DNA of 64,000 nt, taken from Ignatzschineria sp. RMDPL8A. GTDB taxonomy: Bacteria > Pseudomonadota > Gammaproteobacteria > Cardiobacteriales > Wohlfahrtiimonadaceae. The translations under genes were made by a program, and so were the position numbers. Position 1 is the first letter of the stretch. Every line of letters starts with the position of its first letter. The notes beneath the pieces were generated by a model. That model made no database searches and was not told the origin of the DNA. It was given only the letters and a program-made list of their open reading frames with translations. This document shows, piece after piece, positions 17,701 to 25,935 of the stretch. The DNA lies in contig NZ_JAPPWA010000001.1 in the NCBI RefSeq assembly GCF_029815055.1, forward strand, positions 256,934-320,933, given 5' to 3'.

Positions 17701-17843
17701 CGTTCTAATATTTTACGAAAGTTTTCCCAAAGTGAAGCCTCAGTAGTTAAATCTGGTCGGTATATCCATTGTGACTCTCCCGCTACTAACTGCGCAATTA
17801 ATCGACTTTCTATCTCTCTTTCACTCGTAAACTTAACCGTCAC
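14769..17843 (-). CDS. hsdR: Type I restriction enzyme R subunit
   Basis: This 1024-residue protein is full length. The N-terminal PD-(D/E)XK nuclease has Asp142, Glu156 and Lys158 (Phe-Asp-Val-Thr-Leu-Leu and IHIELKNR). The SF2 motor follows: Walker A TTGSGKT (residues 287-293), Asp-Glu-Cys-His-Arg as the DEAD-like box, Gly-Phe-Thr-Gly-Thr-Pro as motif III, and DRLLTGFDAP plus Ala-Phe-Ser-Arg-Thr-Asn-Arg as motifs V and VI. A helical domain for binding the methylase follows. It cleaves DNA far from unmethylated sites after translocation. It is the last gene of the hsdM-hsdS-DUF5655-EVE-hsdR operon, 20 bp after the EVE-like gene. Confidence 0.95.
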   Translation of the reverse strand: MTVKFTSEREIESRLIAQLVAGESQWIYRPDLTTEASLWENFRKILERNNLAILDGKPLTDGEFRRVKTQLQFSNFFDAAKWLSGENGIAKVEVNREDASLGTIRLNVIHRDHIAGGNTVYEVVNQFTADKKESMDRNRVFDVTLLINGLPMIHIELKNRQHPFMDGFRQIQKYLKEGKFTGIYSTLQMFVVSNASDTRYIAAAQFEKLNAKFLSKWVTAENQPVNDYIQFAENVLSIPAAHRMVMQYSITDKDKEALILLRPYQIHAIEAVKAASFQHKSGYVWHTTGSGKTLTSYKVACNLLHIPVIDKTVFIVDRVDLDQQTTSSFTSYAEYDPISIDETANVNDLVNKLSSDDRTVVITTIQKLNHLMRRIDNSIDNSEVSERTRKRYAKIKAQRLAFIVDECHRAVTPEKKRELERYFHHSLWYGFTGTPIFEENQRASLGNLARTTEQLYGERLHTYTVKEAINDGAVLGFQVEYKHTFDDFELQQIIEKRYPDKKYSKLSAIEREKLIPKEAYETKEHRLQVIDFILNKSRTKLGFTAESGVGRAYGAILTVPSIAIAQEYYDLIKSVVAGNEIVKISHRTSQILPDFPKVAITYSISENEESSLQNQEKMKEALQDYNKTYKKSFSLETIRAYNQNVNARLARKKTLYHQRSEQIDLIIVVDRLLTGFDAPCISTLFIDRPPMQPHDIIQAFSRTNRLFDRDKLYGQIVTFQRPHYFEQKVNEALFLYSNGGENYVLAPIWEETKQELIEAIERLRLIARTPEEIESLSLEEKRDFVRAFQKLDRFLNSAMVYSDFKPEMMGDIFPIDFQEIEEYHGVYVNVLEELRGNENPDEEEEPLDIEYDLQTHRVEEINYNYIMALIQEFIPEEDATKPMQSDAIADQEIDDYVETLKQENPQLAGVMSLLWNEIKAMPEEFRGKRVTDLLSQKIGEKTNVLVEEFAKKWVLDPEEFRYMVASFNPDLESQPGEDALKKSANFEQYKAQTENPVSKLRYWRTVKEAYTKMITEDLLPLRVG

Positions 17844-17863
17844 AATTTATCCTTCCAATATGA

Positions 17864-18265
17864 CTATAAACTAAAGATCTCTTCAATCCACTTTTGGTAT
17901 TCTCCCGCCTTTAAATATGGACCATGAACGGTTTTGTAACAACCTTTAGACTCTACCTCGATATCCTTATTCACAACGAGCCAATCCACATTACAAATTA
18001 CCTGATCAGAAAATTCGTTTATAATTCCTCTTACAATACCAATATGTAAAATTTTAATATTAGAGGAACCTTGCCCACATCTTCTTTTAATGGCTATTCG
18101 ATCATTCACTTGAATTTCTTGAGCTTTTTTATATTGCTGCTCATTTTCATCTTTAGAATATCCCAGCGCCCAAAATCCGTTTTTTACAAATTCATCATCG
18201 ACATTATTCGTGCCTGACTGCATACTAGCTCCGACAATCCAATATCTAAACCTTTCACTCTCCAT
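17864..18265 (-). CDS. EVE-like (PUA-fold) domain protein
   Basis: This protein of about 133 residues (start at Met-Glu-Ser-Glu-Arg-Phe, 18265; an ATG five codons upstream is possible) begins RYWIVGASMQSG. It continues with Gly-Phe-Trp-Ala-Leu-Gly-Tyr, then Val-Asn-Asp-Arg-Ile-Ala-Ile-Lys and Ile-Gly-Ile-Val-Arg-Gly. This order fits small EVE/PUA-like proteins that bind modified bases and are often found in restriction loci. It sits inside the hsd operon. A role in sensing modified DNA is inferred from family and place. Confidence 0.55.
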   Translation of the reverse strand: MESERFRYWIVGASMQSGTNNVDDEFVKNGFWALGYSKDENEQQYKKAQEIQVNDRIAIKRRCGQGSSNIKILHIGIVRGIINEFSDQVICNVDWLVVNKDIEVESKGCYKTVHGPYLKAGEYQKWIEEIFSL

Positions 18266-18309
18266 ATCAACCTCTCGCATAAATATTATTAATAATTTTT
18301 CTTAAGCAA

Positions 18310-19227
18310 TTAAAGCTTCTGCTTAATAACGCTTAAAATATATTCTAATTGCTCAGTATCTTTTAAACTGATTTCATAATCCCCATTTCCCCAATGCCCG
18401 ATATTACGCATATCTCGAAAAATCGCTTTAGGATCATCTAATGTGCCCCAAACCGCATTGATATAGAGAATCATGGTTCTTTTTTGCATGACTATATCCA
18501 CAATCGTTGTTTTATCTTTTTTAAAAGCCGCATAATATTTGGTATAAACCAATTCGATTTGATCATCTAAATTTAAAATCGCCTGTTTAAACCGCTCATA
18601 AAGCTCGATCGTGCTTTCCGAACCTAATTGGTAAAACGATTCTTCATCATAAACTTTGATCTCTTTCGTAATGCTAGCTAATGGTGTTAGTTCTGCACTG
18701 TCAGAGATTGGCTGAGGTAATGATGGGGCATTTTTAGAACGCTCAATAAAGTTCACGGTTAAAAGATCATTGTGATAACGCTTAAACTCTATAAGCTCAA
18801 TCCCTAAGTTTTTAAAATTGGTCGCATTTTTCTGGTAATCATTAAATGTATTAGCAACAAATAGAATACGGCTTTGACTCCAATCGATATCGCTTCGTTT
18901 TAAGATCTTTCCTAACGATTGCTCATTGTACTCAACCATTAGGCTATCTTTATATTCAAGCATCGCATTAAGATAAGAAACCCCCTGATCCACCACGCTT
19001 TGGCTCTTATCTCGCTTATACTCAATCACGACAAAAGCTTGTTTTTCTTCATCAAACGCCAATGTATCAAAGCGAAACTGTTTCAAAGAAAACTCAGTCT
19101 TCACTAGCGTTAAGCCAGTTAAAGTCATTAAATTCGCTTCAAATAGTGCTTGCATCTCTTTTTCAAGTTTAAAGGGCTGCTCTTTAATTTGTTGTAACTC
19201 GTGCGAGCCAATTTTATAAATATCCAT
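18310..19227 (-). CDS. PD-(D/E)XK nuclease-fold protein with DUF5655 C-terminus
   Basis: Read from the ATG at 19227 (Met-Asp-Ile-Tyr-Lys-Ile), the protein has about 305 residues. The N-terminal part has RFDTLAFDEEKQAFVVIEYK, the Asp...Glu-x-Lys pattern of the restriction-nuclease fold. The C-terminal part (Asp-Met-Arg-Asn-Ile-Gly-His-Trp-Gly-Asn-Gly-Asp) matches DUF5655. Such genes are often found within type I restriction operons, and their function is not known to me. It starts 13 bp after hsdS and is followed by the EVE-like gene. Confidence 0.7.
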   Translation of the reverse strand: MDIYKIGSHELQQIKEQPFKLEKEMQALFEANLMTLTGLTLVKTEFSLKQFRFDTLAFDEEKQAFVVIEYKRDKSQSVVDQGVSYLNAMLEYKDSLMVEYNEQSLGKILKRSDIDWSQSRILFVANTFNDYQKNATNFKNLGIELIEFKRYHNDLLTVNFIERSKNAPSLPQPISDSAELTPLASITKEIKVYDEESFYQLGSESTIELYERFKQAILNLDDQIELVYTKYYAAFKKDKTTIVDIVMQKRTMILYINAVWGTLDDPKAIFRDMRNIGHWGNGDYEISLKDTEQLEYILSVIKQKL

Positions 19228-19240
19228 TAATTGTGTTCCT

Positions 19241-20338
19241 TTACACAAACATCCGTTGCAACATCGCTTTTTTAAGTGACTCATAATGGTTGAGTTTTTT
19301 TGTCTCTACTTCAATACGCACATCCAGCGACTGGAAAAACTCCCCGATTTTGGTTTGTTCTTCTTTAGATGGGTATAAGGTACTAATTTTTTCTATAGTT
19401 CGCTTTGATAAACTAGGTACTCCTGTTGATTCATCATACCTCAACCAATTTATTTGACTTAAAAGATAAAATAAAAAGACAATATTAAGTTGTTTAGTTG
19501 TAAGAAAAAACAGAGTATCTACAGTCCAAAATGGTGCTTTTAAAAATAAAGGTTTATTTATTGTTCCTTTTCTACCTATTCCTACAGCGTCACTTGTTGA
19601 CAACGCTTGATCCACACTTAACATGTAGCCACCTGTACCAAAGACAGGAATATCACCCTTGCTTAAGTGCTTATAATCACGGCCTGAATTAACGCAAAGA
19701 ATATCTTCTAATGGGGCTCTACACCACCCTCCACTAAACCCTTCAAATCTGAGTTGTGGCTCTGTTTCACCTTTTTGAGGAAACATCTTTTGAAGCATCG
19801 CTTTTTTATAGCGTTCGGATTGCTCGACTTTTTGTTGTTGCAGCTCAATAGCACGATCGAGTTTTTGGAAAAGCTCCCCAATTTTGGTTTGTTCTTTACT
19901 AGATGATGGTAAACGAATAGCTAGCTCTGTAAGCATACTTCTAACAATATATGGAATACTTCCAGTCCTTGCTTCCTGATGTATTTTTCTCGGCAAAGCC
20001 AACGATATAGATGAGAATAAAAAAGATCTGGTAGCTTTAAAGTCCGTTAATACATATGTGCGCTGATAAGCATTAAATTTACCATCCGCATAATGCATAT
20101 AGCCAACCGTAGCACCATTTCCAGCAATTGTAATCGCTGGTCCCTCAAAGGCGGCTACATCAATTTTATATTTTTGAATTCCAGAAGTATAAAAATCATA
20201 TTGTCCATTTTCCTTCATTGCATTAGCATCAAGTTTCCCCGTCGTTATACTGACTAACTCACCTAATTCCCGAAGTAACCACTCACCACTAAACCCCTCA
20301 AATCTCAATTGAGGAATCATCGTTTCCGCCTTACTCAT
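19241..20338 (-). CDS. hsdS: Type I restriction enzyme specificity subunit
   Basis: This 365-residue protein is made of two target-recognition domains with the usual internal repeat: PQLRFEGFSGEW near residue 9 and EPQLRFEGFSGGW near 193. Each is followed by a variable domain and a conserved helix (Lys-Ala-Met-Leu-Gln-Lys-Met-Phe and Lys-Ala-Met-Leu-Gln-Arg-Met-Phe). Each half reads one part of a split DNA target. It overlaps hsdM by 8 bp. The strong likeness of the two repeat blocks would allow domain exchange by recombination. Confidence 0.93.
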   Translation of the reverse strand: MSKAETMIPQLRFEGFSGEWLLRELGELVSITTGKLDANAMKENGQYDFYTSGIQKYKIDVAAFEGPAITIAGNGATVGYMHYADGKFNAYQRTYVLTDFKATRSFLFSSISLALPRKIHQEARTGSIPYIVRSMLTELAIRLPSSSKEQTKIGELFQKLDRAIELQQQKVEQSERYKKAMLQKMFPQKGETEPQLRFEGFSGGWCRAPLEDILCVNSGRDYKHLSKGDIPVFGTGGYMLSVDQALSTSDAVGIGRKGTINKPLFLKAPFWTVDTLFFLTTKQLNIVFLFYLLSQINWLRYDESTGVPSLSKRTIEKISTLYPSKEEQTKIGEFFQSLDVRIEVETKKLNHYESLKKAMLQRMFV

Positions 20339-21938
20339 TCACGCCTCCCTTAAGAAGCTGCTTAAATGCCTCAAGCTCTGCATTAGCCTCTTCATTGGTG
20401 CCGGTTAGCTCGTTAAAAAGCTCGAGCAGATCAGCCTCAACACTTTGTAGCTCGGTTTTCGTTGCCGTCATCTCTTCCATTAATGGGACGAGCGGAATCT
20501 CAGGCTCGGGCTCAAAGGTGTCCACATATCTAGGGATATTAAGGTTAAACTCGTTTTCTTTAAGCTCTTTAAAATTCGCAACATAAGCAAACTTATCGAT
20601 AAACTTACGATTCGAATAAGCATCTAAAATCTCCTCAATGTGGTGAGGTTCCATCGTATTTTGATTCCCCTTTTTGGTGAATCGCTCAGAAGCATCAATA
20701 AAAAGCACATCACGCTTGGTGTAATCTTTTTTAAGAATGATAATCGTCGTTGGAATCGAGGTATTAAAGAAGATATTTGCCGGCAAACCAATTACGGCGT
20801 AAATATGCCCATTCTCGAGTAATGTTTGGCGAATCTTCGCTTCAGCTCCACCACGAAACAGAACACCATGCGGTAGTACAATGGCCATCGTACCGCTCGA
20901 TTTAAGGTGATAAAACCCATGAAGCAAAAAGGCAAAGTCTGCACGCCCTTTAGGCGCTAAAACGCCATAGTCCATAAAGCGAGGATCATCTAAGAAGCCT
21001 TTTACCGCACTCCATTTTGCTGAATAGGGAGGGTTCATTAAGACGGCATCAAAGTTCGTTGGCTCATCTGTTGGCCAGTCATCGCCTAACGTATCACTAT
21101 TATTAAGATTTTGGTTGGCAATCGCAACACTATGCAACATCATATTCATGCGGGCTAAGTTATACGTTGATGTATTAATCTCTTGCCCAAAATAACGTAC
21201 GGTTTCCGGCTCATTCGTCTCTTTTTTAACGTTGAGCATTAAGGAGCCTGAACCCATCGTTGGGTCATACACAGTAAACCCTTTTTGATTCTCTTTCCCT
21301 TGCAGAACAATCTTTGTCATTAGATTTGAAACCGGCTGTGGCGTATAGAATTCACCCGCATTTTTCCCAGAGTCTGAGGCAAATTGTCCAATCAAATACT
21401 CATAAGCATCACCGAGAACATCCCCATCATGCTTACCTAAGTTAATATTAGCAAGCCCCTTCATCACATTAGAAATAGTCTCATTCTGTTTTTGTGGCGA
21501 TGCACCAAGCTTACGAGCATAAAGATCAATATCTTCAAACAGATTATTAAATGCCGCATTAGATTGCTCAATATCTCTAAATCCTTGCGCTAAATCCTCT
21601 AGCTGAAACTGACTGTTATACACATCTGAAATCAACTTAGTAAACGTAAGTTCCGGCTTTAACACATAGGAAAACTGATCATAAAGTGCTGAGATCAAGT
21701 CATCTTTCAGTTCAGGATCGTTGTAAGCGTCAGTATAAATCGATTGAGCCTCAGCAAGGTTTTCCACCTTCTCTTCTAAAAGCGCTACAGCATAATTGAG
21801 CAAATTATCCGACAGATATTTATAGAAAACCATTCCTAAAAGATAATTCTTATACTCATTGGCATCCATTTTCGAGCGTAAGATATCGGCACACGCCCAA
21901 AGCGCACTATAAAGGGTTTTCGAGTTTTGTTCTGACAT
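20331..21938 (-). CDS. hsdM: Type I restriction enzyme methylase subunit
   Basis: This 535-residue N6-adenine methyltransferase has the helical N-terminal HsdM domain and the Gly-Glu-Phe-Tyr-Thr-Pro entry. It then has SAM motif I as Asp-Pro-Thr-Met-Gly-Ser-Gly and catalytic motif IV as Asn-Pro-Pro-Tyr-Ser. It is the first gene of the operon. Upstream (21939-22028) is a short AT-rich spacer separating it from the transposition genes on the same strand, which probably holds the hsd promoter. Confidence 0.95.
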   Translation of the reverse strand: MSEQNSKTLYSALWACADILRSKMDANEYKNYLLGMVFYKYLSDNLLNYAVALLEEKVENLAEAQSIYTDAYNDPELKDDLISALYDQFSYVLKPELTFTKLISDVYNSQFQLEDLAQGFRDIEQSNAAFNNLFEDIDLYARKLGASPQKQNETISNVMKGLANINLGKHDGDVLGDAYEYLIGQFASDSGKNAGEFYTPQPVSNLMTKIVLQGKENQKGFTVYDPTMGSGSLMLNVKKETNEPETVRYFGQEINTSTYNLARMNMMLHSVAIANQNLNNSDTLGDDWPTDEPTNFDAVLMNPPYSAKWSAVKGFLDDPRFMDYGVLAPKGRADFAFLLHGFYHLKSSGTMAIVLPHGVLFRGGAEAKIRQTLLENGHIYAVIGLPANIFFNTSIPTTIIILKKDYTKRDVLFIDASERFTKKGNQNTMEPHHIEEILDAYSNRKFIDKFAYVANFKELKENEFNLNIPRYVDTFEPEPEIPLVPLMEEMTATKTELQSVEADLLELFNELTGTNEEANAELEAFKQLLKGGVNE

Positions 21939-22028
21939 AGTATCTAATCCAGTAATTTGGGGGAGTTATTATTACTAGATGATAGCAGAAACCTCCAAAA
22001 GATGAGATTTCTACATTACCCGTCAATA

Positions 22029-23111
22029 TTACAAGTTATCAATATTTTGTTTAAATCCATAATCACTTCCATCCAATTCCCTGTCAAACAACACCGAGCT
22101 TAAAATTGACTGCGGATGCTCTCTTAATCGATTAAACGGCTTGACTGGATAATCATTGTCTAGATAAAACTCAATTCGTTGTTTCAAAATACCAACCGCT
22201 AATCTTCCTGCGAACCGTTTCGTCAAATTTTGTTTTTGATAGCTCTCTATACTTCGTTTAACGGATTGGTAGATTAAGTTATGCATTTGAGCAACAGAGA
22301 AATGCGCCAATCCTTGAAGCATCACTGCTCTTGTTCCTTCTGCATAGTTAAAATTAAACCGCTGTTTTTTAAGCTTGTAATCTAAATATCGTATGCATTC
22401 TCTTATGGCAACTTCATAACATAGGGATTCATTCGTCTCCCTATAAGTATCCTGTGAATGATCTAGATAAGTCTCTTCAATTTCCTCCATGACACTCTCA
22501 ATGCTACCTAATTGCCTATTCAGCTCCCATCTCCTTGCTAATAATTCTTCCGATATAAATGGATATGTTAGAAAGAGCATATCCTCTATAGTACGTGGAA
22601 CTAAGATCGATTTTAGTATGAAATCAATTACCATTTCGCCGGTAAAATCGATATCCTCTGTTATTAAAGCAAATTTCGTTCTATCAGAAACCTTCAATAA
22701 ATAAGCATAGAGATAAACTGCTTTTTCATACCCTAATTCACTTATTTTAATGGGATCTCGATTTTGTAATCTAAGAAGTTCTTCCATCAATACTTGCTCT
22801 TCTCTTTCGCATCGAATTTGATTACAAGAAGAACAGATATTGTTTTTTGCAATTTTTCCATCCCTAATATAATGAGCTCTATTTTGATATGAATACGCTA
22901 CGTTGCAATCATCACACAATTTAAGCTGATCTTTTACTAAACAGGACTTCATTAAAACACCGAGTAACTCTCGTGATGAAACCTTATACTCATCAGCAAG
23001 CTCTTTTACTTTAAAAACAAAAGAACCACCCTCATCCATTTCCCAATACTTATGACATAGTTCTGCGAGTATTGGATCGTCCGTTAAAATCTCAATCTGT
23101 AGTCGTCCCAT
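22029..23111 (-). CDS. Tn7-like operon accessory protein with zinc-ribbon, unknown
   Basis: Read from the ATG at 23111 (Met-Gly-Arg-Leu-Gln-Ile), 10 bp after tniQ, the protein has about 360 residues. A treble-clef-like zinc site is formed by CDDC and, 24 residues later, CSSC. The remainder is helical, with Arg-Glu-His-Pro-Gln-Ser-Ile-Leu-Ser-Ser near the C-terminus. It is not a TnsE that I recognise and lacks the TniQ signature. As the fifth gene of tnsA-tnsB-tnsC-tniQ-X, it may be a second target selector or a partner of TniQ. Confidence 0.65.
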   Translation of the reverse strand: MGRLQIEILTDDPILAELCHKYWEMDEGGSFVFKVKELADEYKVSSRELLGVLMKSCLVKDQLKLCDDCNVAYSYQNRAHYIRDGKIAKNNICSSCNQIRCEREEQVLMEELLRLQNRDPIKISELGYEKAVYLYAYLLKVSDRTKFALITEDIDFTGEMVIDFILKSILVPRTIEDMLFLTYPFISEELLARRWELNRQLGSIESVMEEIEETYLDHSQDTYRETNESLCYEVAIRECIRYLDYKLKKQRFNFNYAEGTRAVMLQGLAHFSVAQMHNLIYQSVKRSIESYQKQNLTKRFAGRLAVGILKQRIEFYLDNDYPVKPFNRLREHPQSILSSVLFDRELDGSDYGFKQNIDNL

Positions 23112-23121
23112 CAAATTATCC

Positions 23122-24984
23122 TTACTGTAATCTATTCTCAAGAAGATCAATATCCTGTTTAAAAAAAACCTTCTGTCGTAATTTTCTCTTCCAAGTATGG
23201 TCAACTGAATAAATCTGTTGTTGAGTCAGCTGAGTTAGTATTGTGCGAGAATAATCACCTTTAGCTTTCGCATAATGCGCTAATAAAATATATGTCTGCT
23301 CAAAAAGTTGAAGATCACTTTTAGCAATGAAGCGTGTTTTATCCATTATTTGATAGGTCAAAAGACCAAGATTTACCAATTGATACGCAAACTCTTGATT
23401 GATGCCCCACTCTTTTGCAAAATCAGGAATAGTTAATAGCGAGGTGTGTTGAACTCTATTTCTACTCAGCCAATCATCAAAATCAGACTGAGAAAGAGCA
23501 ATTCCTCGAATATCTACTGACTTTAAATAGAGTGTCGTCACTCTAATCTCTGCATTCAAAATAGCTTTTAATATTTTGAACAACGCATTTTCTACCCGAT
23601 TTCCAATAACACGAAGCGCATCAGCAATCGATATCGTCTTGCCTTTATAGCTCTCTATTTTTTCAAACAGCTGTCTTAAATAACTGTGTAGAGCATTTTG
23701 ATTAAATCGCCATCGCTGACTCTTCCCATCTTCTGGTGGAATAGCGTTCTGGAAAACGCCTTGTTTAATAAGCCCATATAGTTGTTTTTTAGTGACGCCT
23801 AAAATTTCTAATGCATCGCTAAAAGAGATCTCTCCCTGTAAATCATCCAAAGCCTCCTCTATTGAAGGGCGATAACAAGCTCTAAAATAACGGTTTCCTT
23901 GTTTTTCACAAATTGCTTCAATACGCCCTTCAGAAATCGCCCGATGCATCACCGATGGATTAATTCCATAATCATTGCAAGCTTTTTTAAATGGGATCCA
24001 AGCATGTTCTTCTTTTAACGCCTCTGAAAACAGAGAATGCCGATCATTCAATGGTTTTTGCCAATAACGCCGGATATATTCCTCAATGATCCATTTGTAA
24101 TAGACCATTTCATCATCAGAATAATAACGATAGAAGGTACGATAAAAACGCATAAATGCATCATGTCCATTTAATGAACACTCATCGGGAAGAGACTGCA
24201 GCCCTCTAAAATACTCAACGCCGATCTCTTTACCTTTAAATAGCCCTGTATAGAGCTTGCTCAGCGATGAAACAGCAACAGATAAATCATTTAAAGAAAG
24301 CTTCTTCTTTTTAACATATTGGCTCTGTAGCCCTTCTGGTGACCAGCGAAACATTAAATGGATAAATCGCAAACGATCTTTTAATGTTTTAAATTGTTGC
24401 CGATGATAAAAACGATGTTCTTCTCCCGTATAGTTAATCAATCCCCCTGTTTCTATAAAATATTGAAACAGCAATGCGACTTTTTCGGTCGGCTCATAGT
24501 CATACTGGAAGGCTAATGACTCCCCACACTGGCAATATCCAATTTTACTTCTACGATGCCTAATTTTCTTGGCGCAACTTGGACACCGATCGACTAATAG
24601 AACATTATGTTTTAAACATGCAATCGAGGTACTTAAAAACCAGTGAGCACGATAATAATTATTCTCTTCTAAGCAGTGCGGACAATATCGTAAACCTGAC
24701 AAACTTCCTTTTAAATTGGCTGATATTGCAATCACCTCATTTACAAAGTTATTAGTAACGTCATAACCCGTCCACTCCTTTTCTTCAAGAAGCAAAAATT
24801 GCAATTCCTTTATGCTAGGTGTTTTACTCCCATAAGCAGGTAAACAATTCTTAATTAGCCATTGAGAAGAAGTATAACCATTTAACTCCGCTAAGCGTTG
24901 TAAATAAGATGGGATATCTTCATCTGTGTACATTTTTGGATGATGGAGTGGTTTAACCAGTGAGAAGATCGAAATCTCTTCCAT
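23122..24984 (-). CDS. tniQ: TniQ/TnsD-type target selection protein
   Basis: This 620-residue protein starts with a TniQ domain. Zinc ligands are Cys101-x-x-Cys104 (RYCPHC), Cys123 and His126 (Ala-Cys-Leu-Lys-His), Cys134-x-x-Cys137 (RCPSC), and Cys151/Cys153. The long C-terminal part has helix-turn-helix-like segments (for example Phe-Ser-Asp-Ala-Leu-Glu-Ile-Leu-Gly-Val-Thr-Lys-Lys-Gln-Leu). Large TniQ proteins of the TnsD kind bind a fixed chromosomal site. As the unit sits 8 bp behind gyrB, the gyrB 3' end is the inferred target. It is 15 bp downstream of tnsC. Confidence 0.9.
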   Translation of the reverse strand: MEEISIFSLVKPLHHPKMYTDEDIPSYLQRLAELNGYTSSQWLIKNCLPAYGSKTPSIKELQFLLLEEKEWTGYDVTNNFVNEVIAISANLKGSLSGLRYCPHCLEENNYYRAHWFLSTSIACLKHNVLLVDRCPSCAKKIRHRRSKIGYCQCGESLAFQYDYEPTEKVALLFQYFIETGGLINYTGEEHRFYHRQQFKTLKDRLRFIHLMFRWSPEGLQSQYVKKKKLSLNDLSVAVSSLSKLYTGLFKGKEIGVEYFRGLQSLPDECSLNGHDAFMRFYRTFYRYYSDDEMVYYKWIIEEYIRRYWQKPLNDRHSLFSEALKEEHAWIPFKKACNDYGINPSVMHRAISEGRIEAICEKQGNRYFRACYRPSIEEALDDLQGEISFSDALEILGVTKKQLYGLIKQGVFQNAIPPEDGKSQRWRFNQNALHSYLRQLFEKIESYKGKTISIADALRVIGNRVENALFKILKAILNAEIRVTTLYLKSVDIRGIALSQSDFDDWLSRNRVQHTSLLTIPDFAKEWGINQEFAYQLVNLGLLTYQIMDKTRFIAKSDLQLFEQTYILLAHYAKAKGDYSRTILTQLTQQQIYSVDHTWKRKLRQKVFFKQDIDLLENRLQ

Positions 24985-24999
24985 TAATATCTCCCTTAA

Positions 25000-25935
25000 T
25001 TAAACGATACTCAGATGAAATGGCATCCCCATTTTATCTAAACGAATCCATTTAAAATCAGTATGAAATGGATTTAACTGATGTGAGCAATCCATCCAAA
25101 TACTCTCTTTAAACGCTTGACCCAATATTGTCTGATCCAAAGCACTACCATTTTCTAGCGCTATCTCATACGCACTTAGAATCAATTTAACGATATAATC
25201 AATAATCCCATTGGTTGCATAATGAATTCTATTCAGAAGATCAATATCTTGAAGGTTCAAAGCATAAGAAGTGGGAATTAAAGAGAGCAATTTCATAATA
25301 ACGCCTGCAAAAATCTGGTACTCCTCTTTAGTGTCTATAGGAAAAGAGGTTAAATGGATTCGACGGTTGAAACGTCGACGTAGCTGTTCATTAATTTTTA
25401 ATATCTGTTCACTACGTTCCAATCCCATGAGTACAGTTGGGATATTAGCTTGATCAATTAAACTTTTAAGCCAATCCGCTACTTGATAAGGTGTATTCTT
25501 TTTACCTTGATCTATAAAATGCTGTAATTCATCAAATATTAATAGCTCAACATTACATAGCTCAAGATAAGAGAGAATTCGTACCGTTTTATTAATCGCA
25601 GAGCCTTTATCAGCCAATGGATCACCCAATTGAACGAGCATCGATTCTGCTACATTTTTAACAGTTGGGATTGCAGGCGTATCGACAACTAATACAGGAA
25701 TCAAAGGATGATTCTTTGTCTCTATACGTGGATAAACTTTTTCAATTTCTCGTTTAAGCGTTGACTTACCTGTTCCCGCTGCTCCAATACAGAGTAGATG
25801 CTGTGCAATATTTACAGATCGTTTTAAGGTTAAAACAGTTTCTATTTGTTGATAGGCTTGATCAAATTGAGGGTAACGAATAACAGTTCTTTTTAAATCA
25901 GCAATGACTTGAAAAAGCGCTTGATGATTAGGCAT
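25000..25935 (-). CDS. tnsC: TnsC-type AAA+ transposition regulator
   Basis: This 311-residue AAA+ ATPase has Walker A GAAGTGKST (residues 51-59), Walker B LLIFDELQH (131-139) and a sensor region Val-Leu-Met-Gly-Leu-Glu. It is close in size to TniB/TnsC of compact Tn7-like elements and shorter than Tn7 TnsC. It links the target complex (TniQ) to the transposase TnsAB. Its start overlaps the tnsB end by 8 bp. Confidence 0.93.
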   Translation of the reverse strand: MPNHQALFQVIADLKRTVIRYPQFDQAYQQIETVLTLKRSVNIAQHLLCIGAAGTGKSTLKREIEKVYPRIETKNHPLIPVLVVDTPAIPTVKNVAESMLVQLGDPLADKGSAINKTVRILSYLELCNVELLIFDELQHFIDQGKKNTPYQVADWLKSLIDQANIPTVLMGLERSEQILKINEQLRRRFNRRIHLTSFPIDTKEEYQIFAGVIMKLLSLIPTSYALNLQDIDLLNRIHYATNGIIDYIVKLILSAYEIALENGSALDQTILGQAFKESIWMDCSHQLNPFHTDFKWIRLDKMGMPFHLSIV

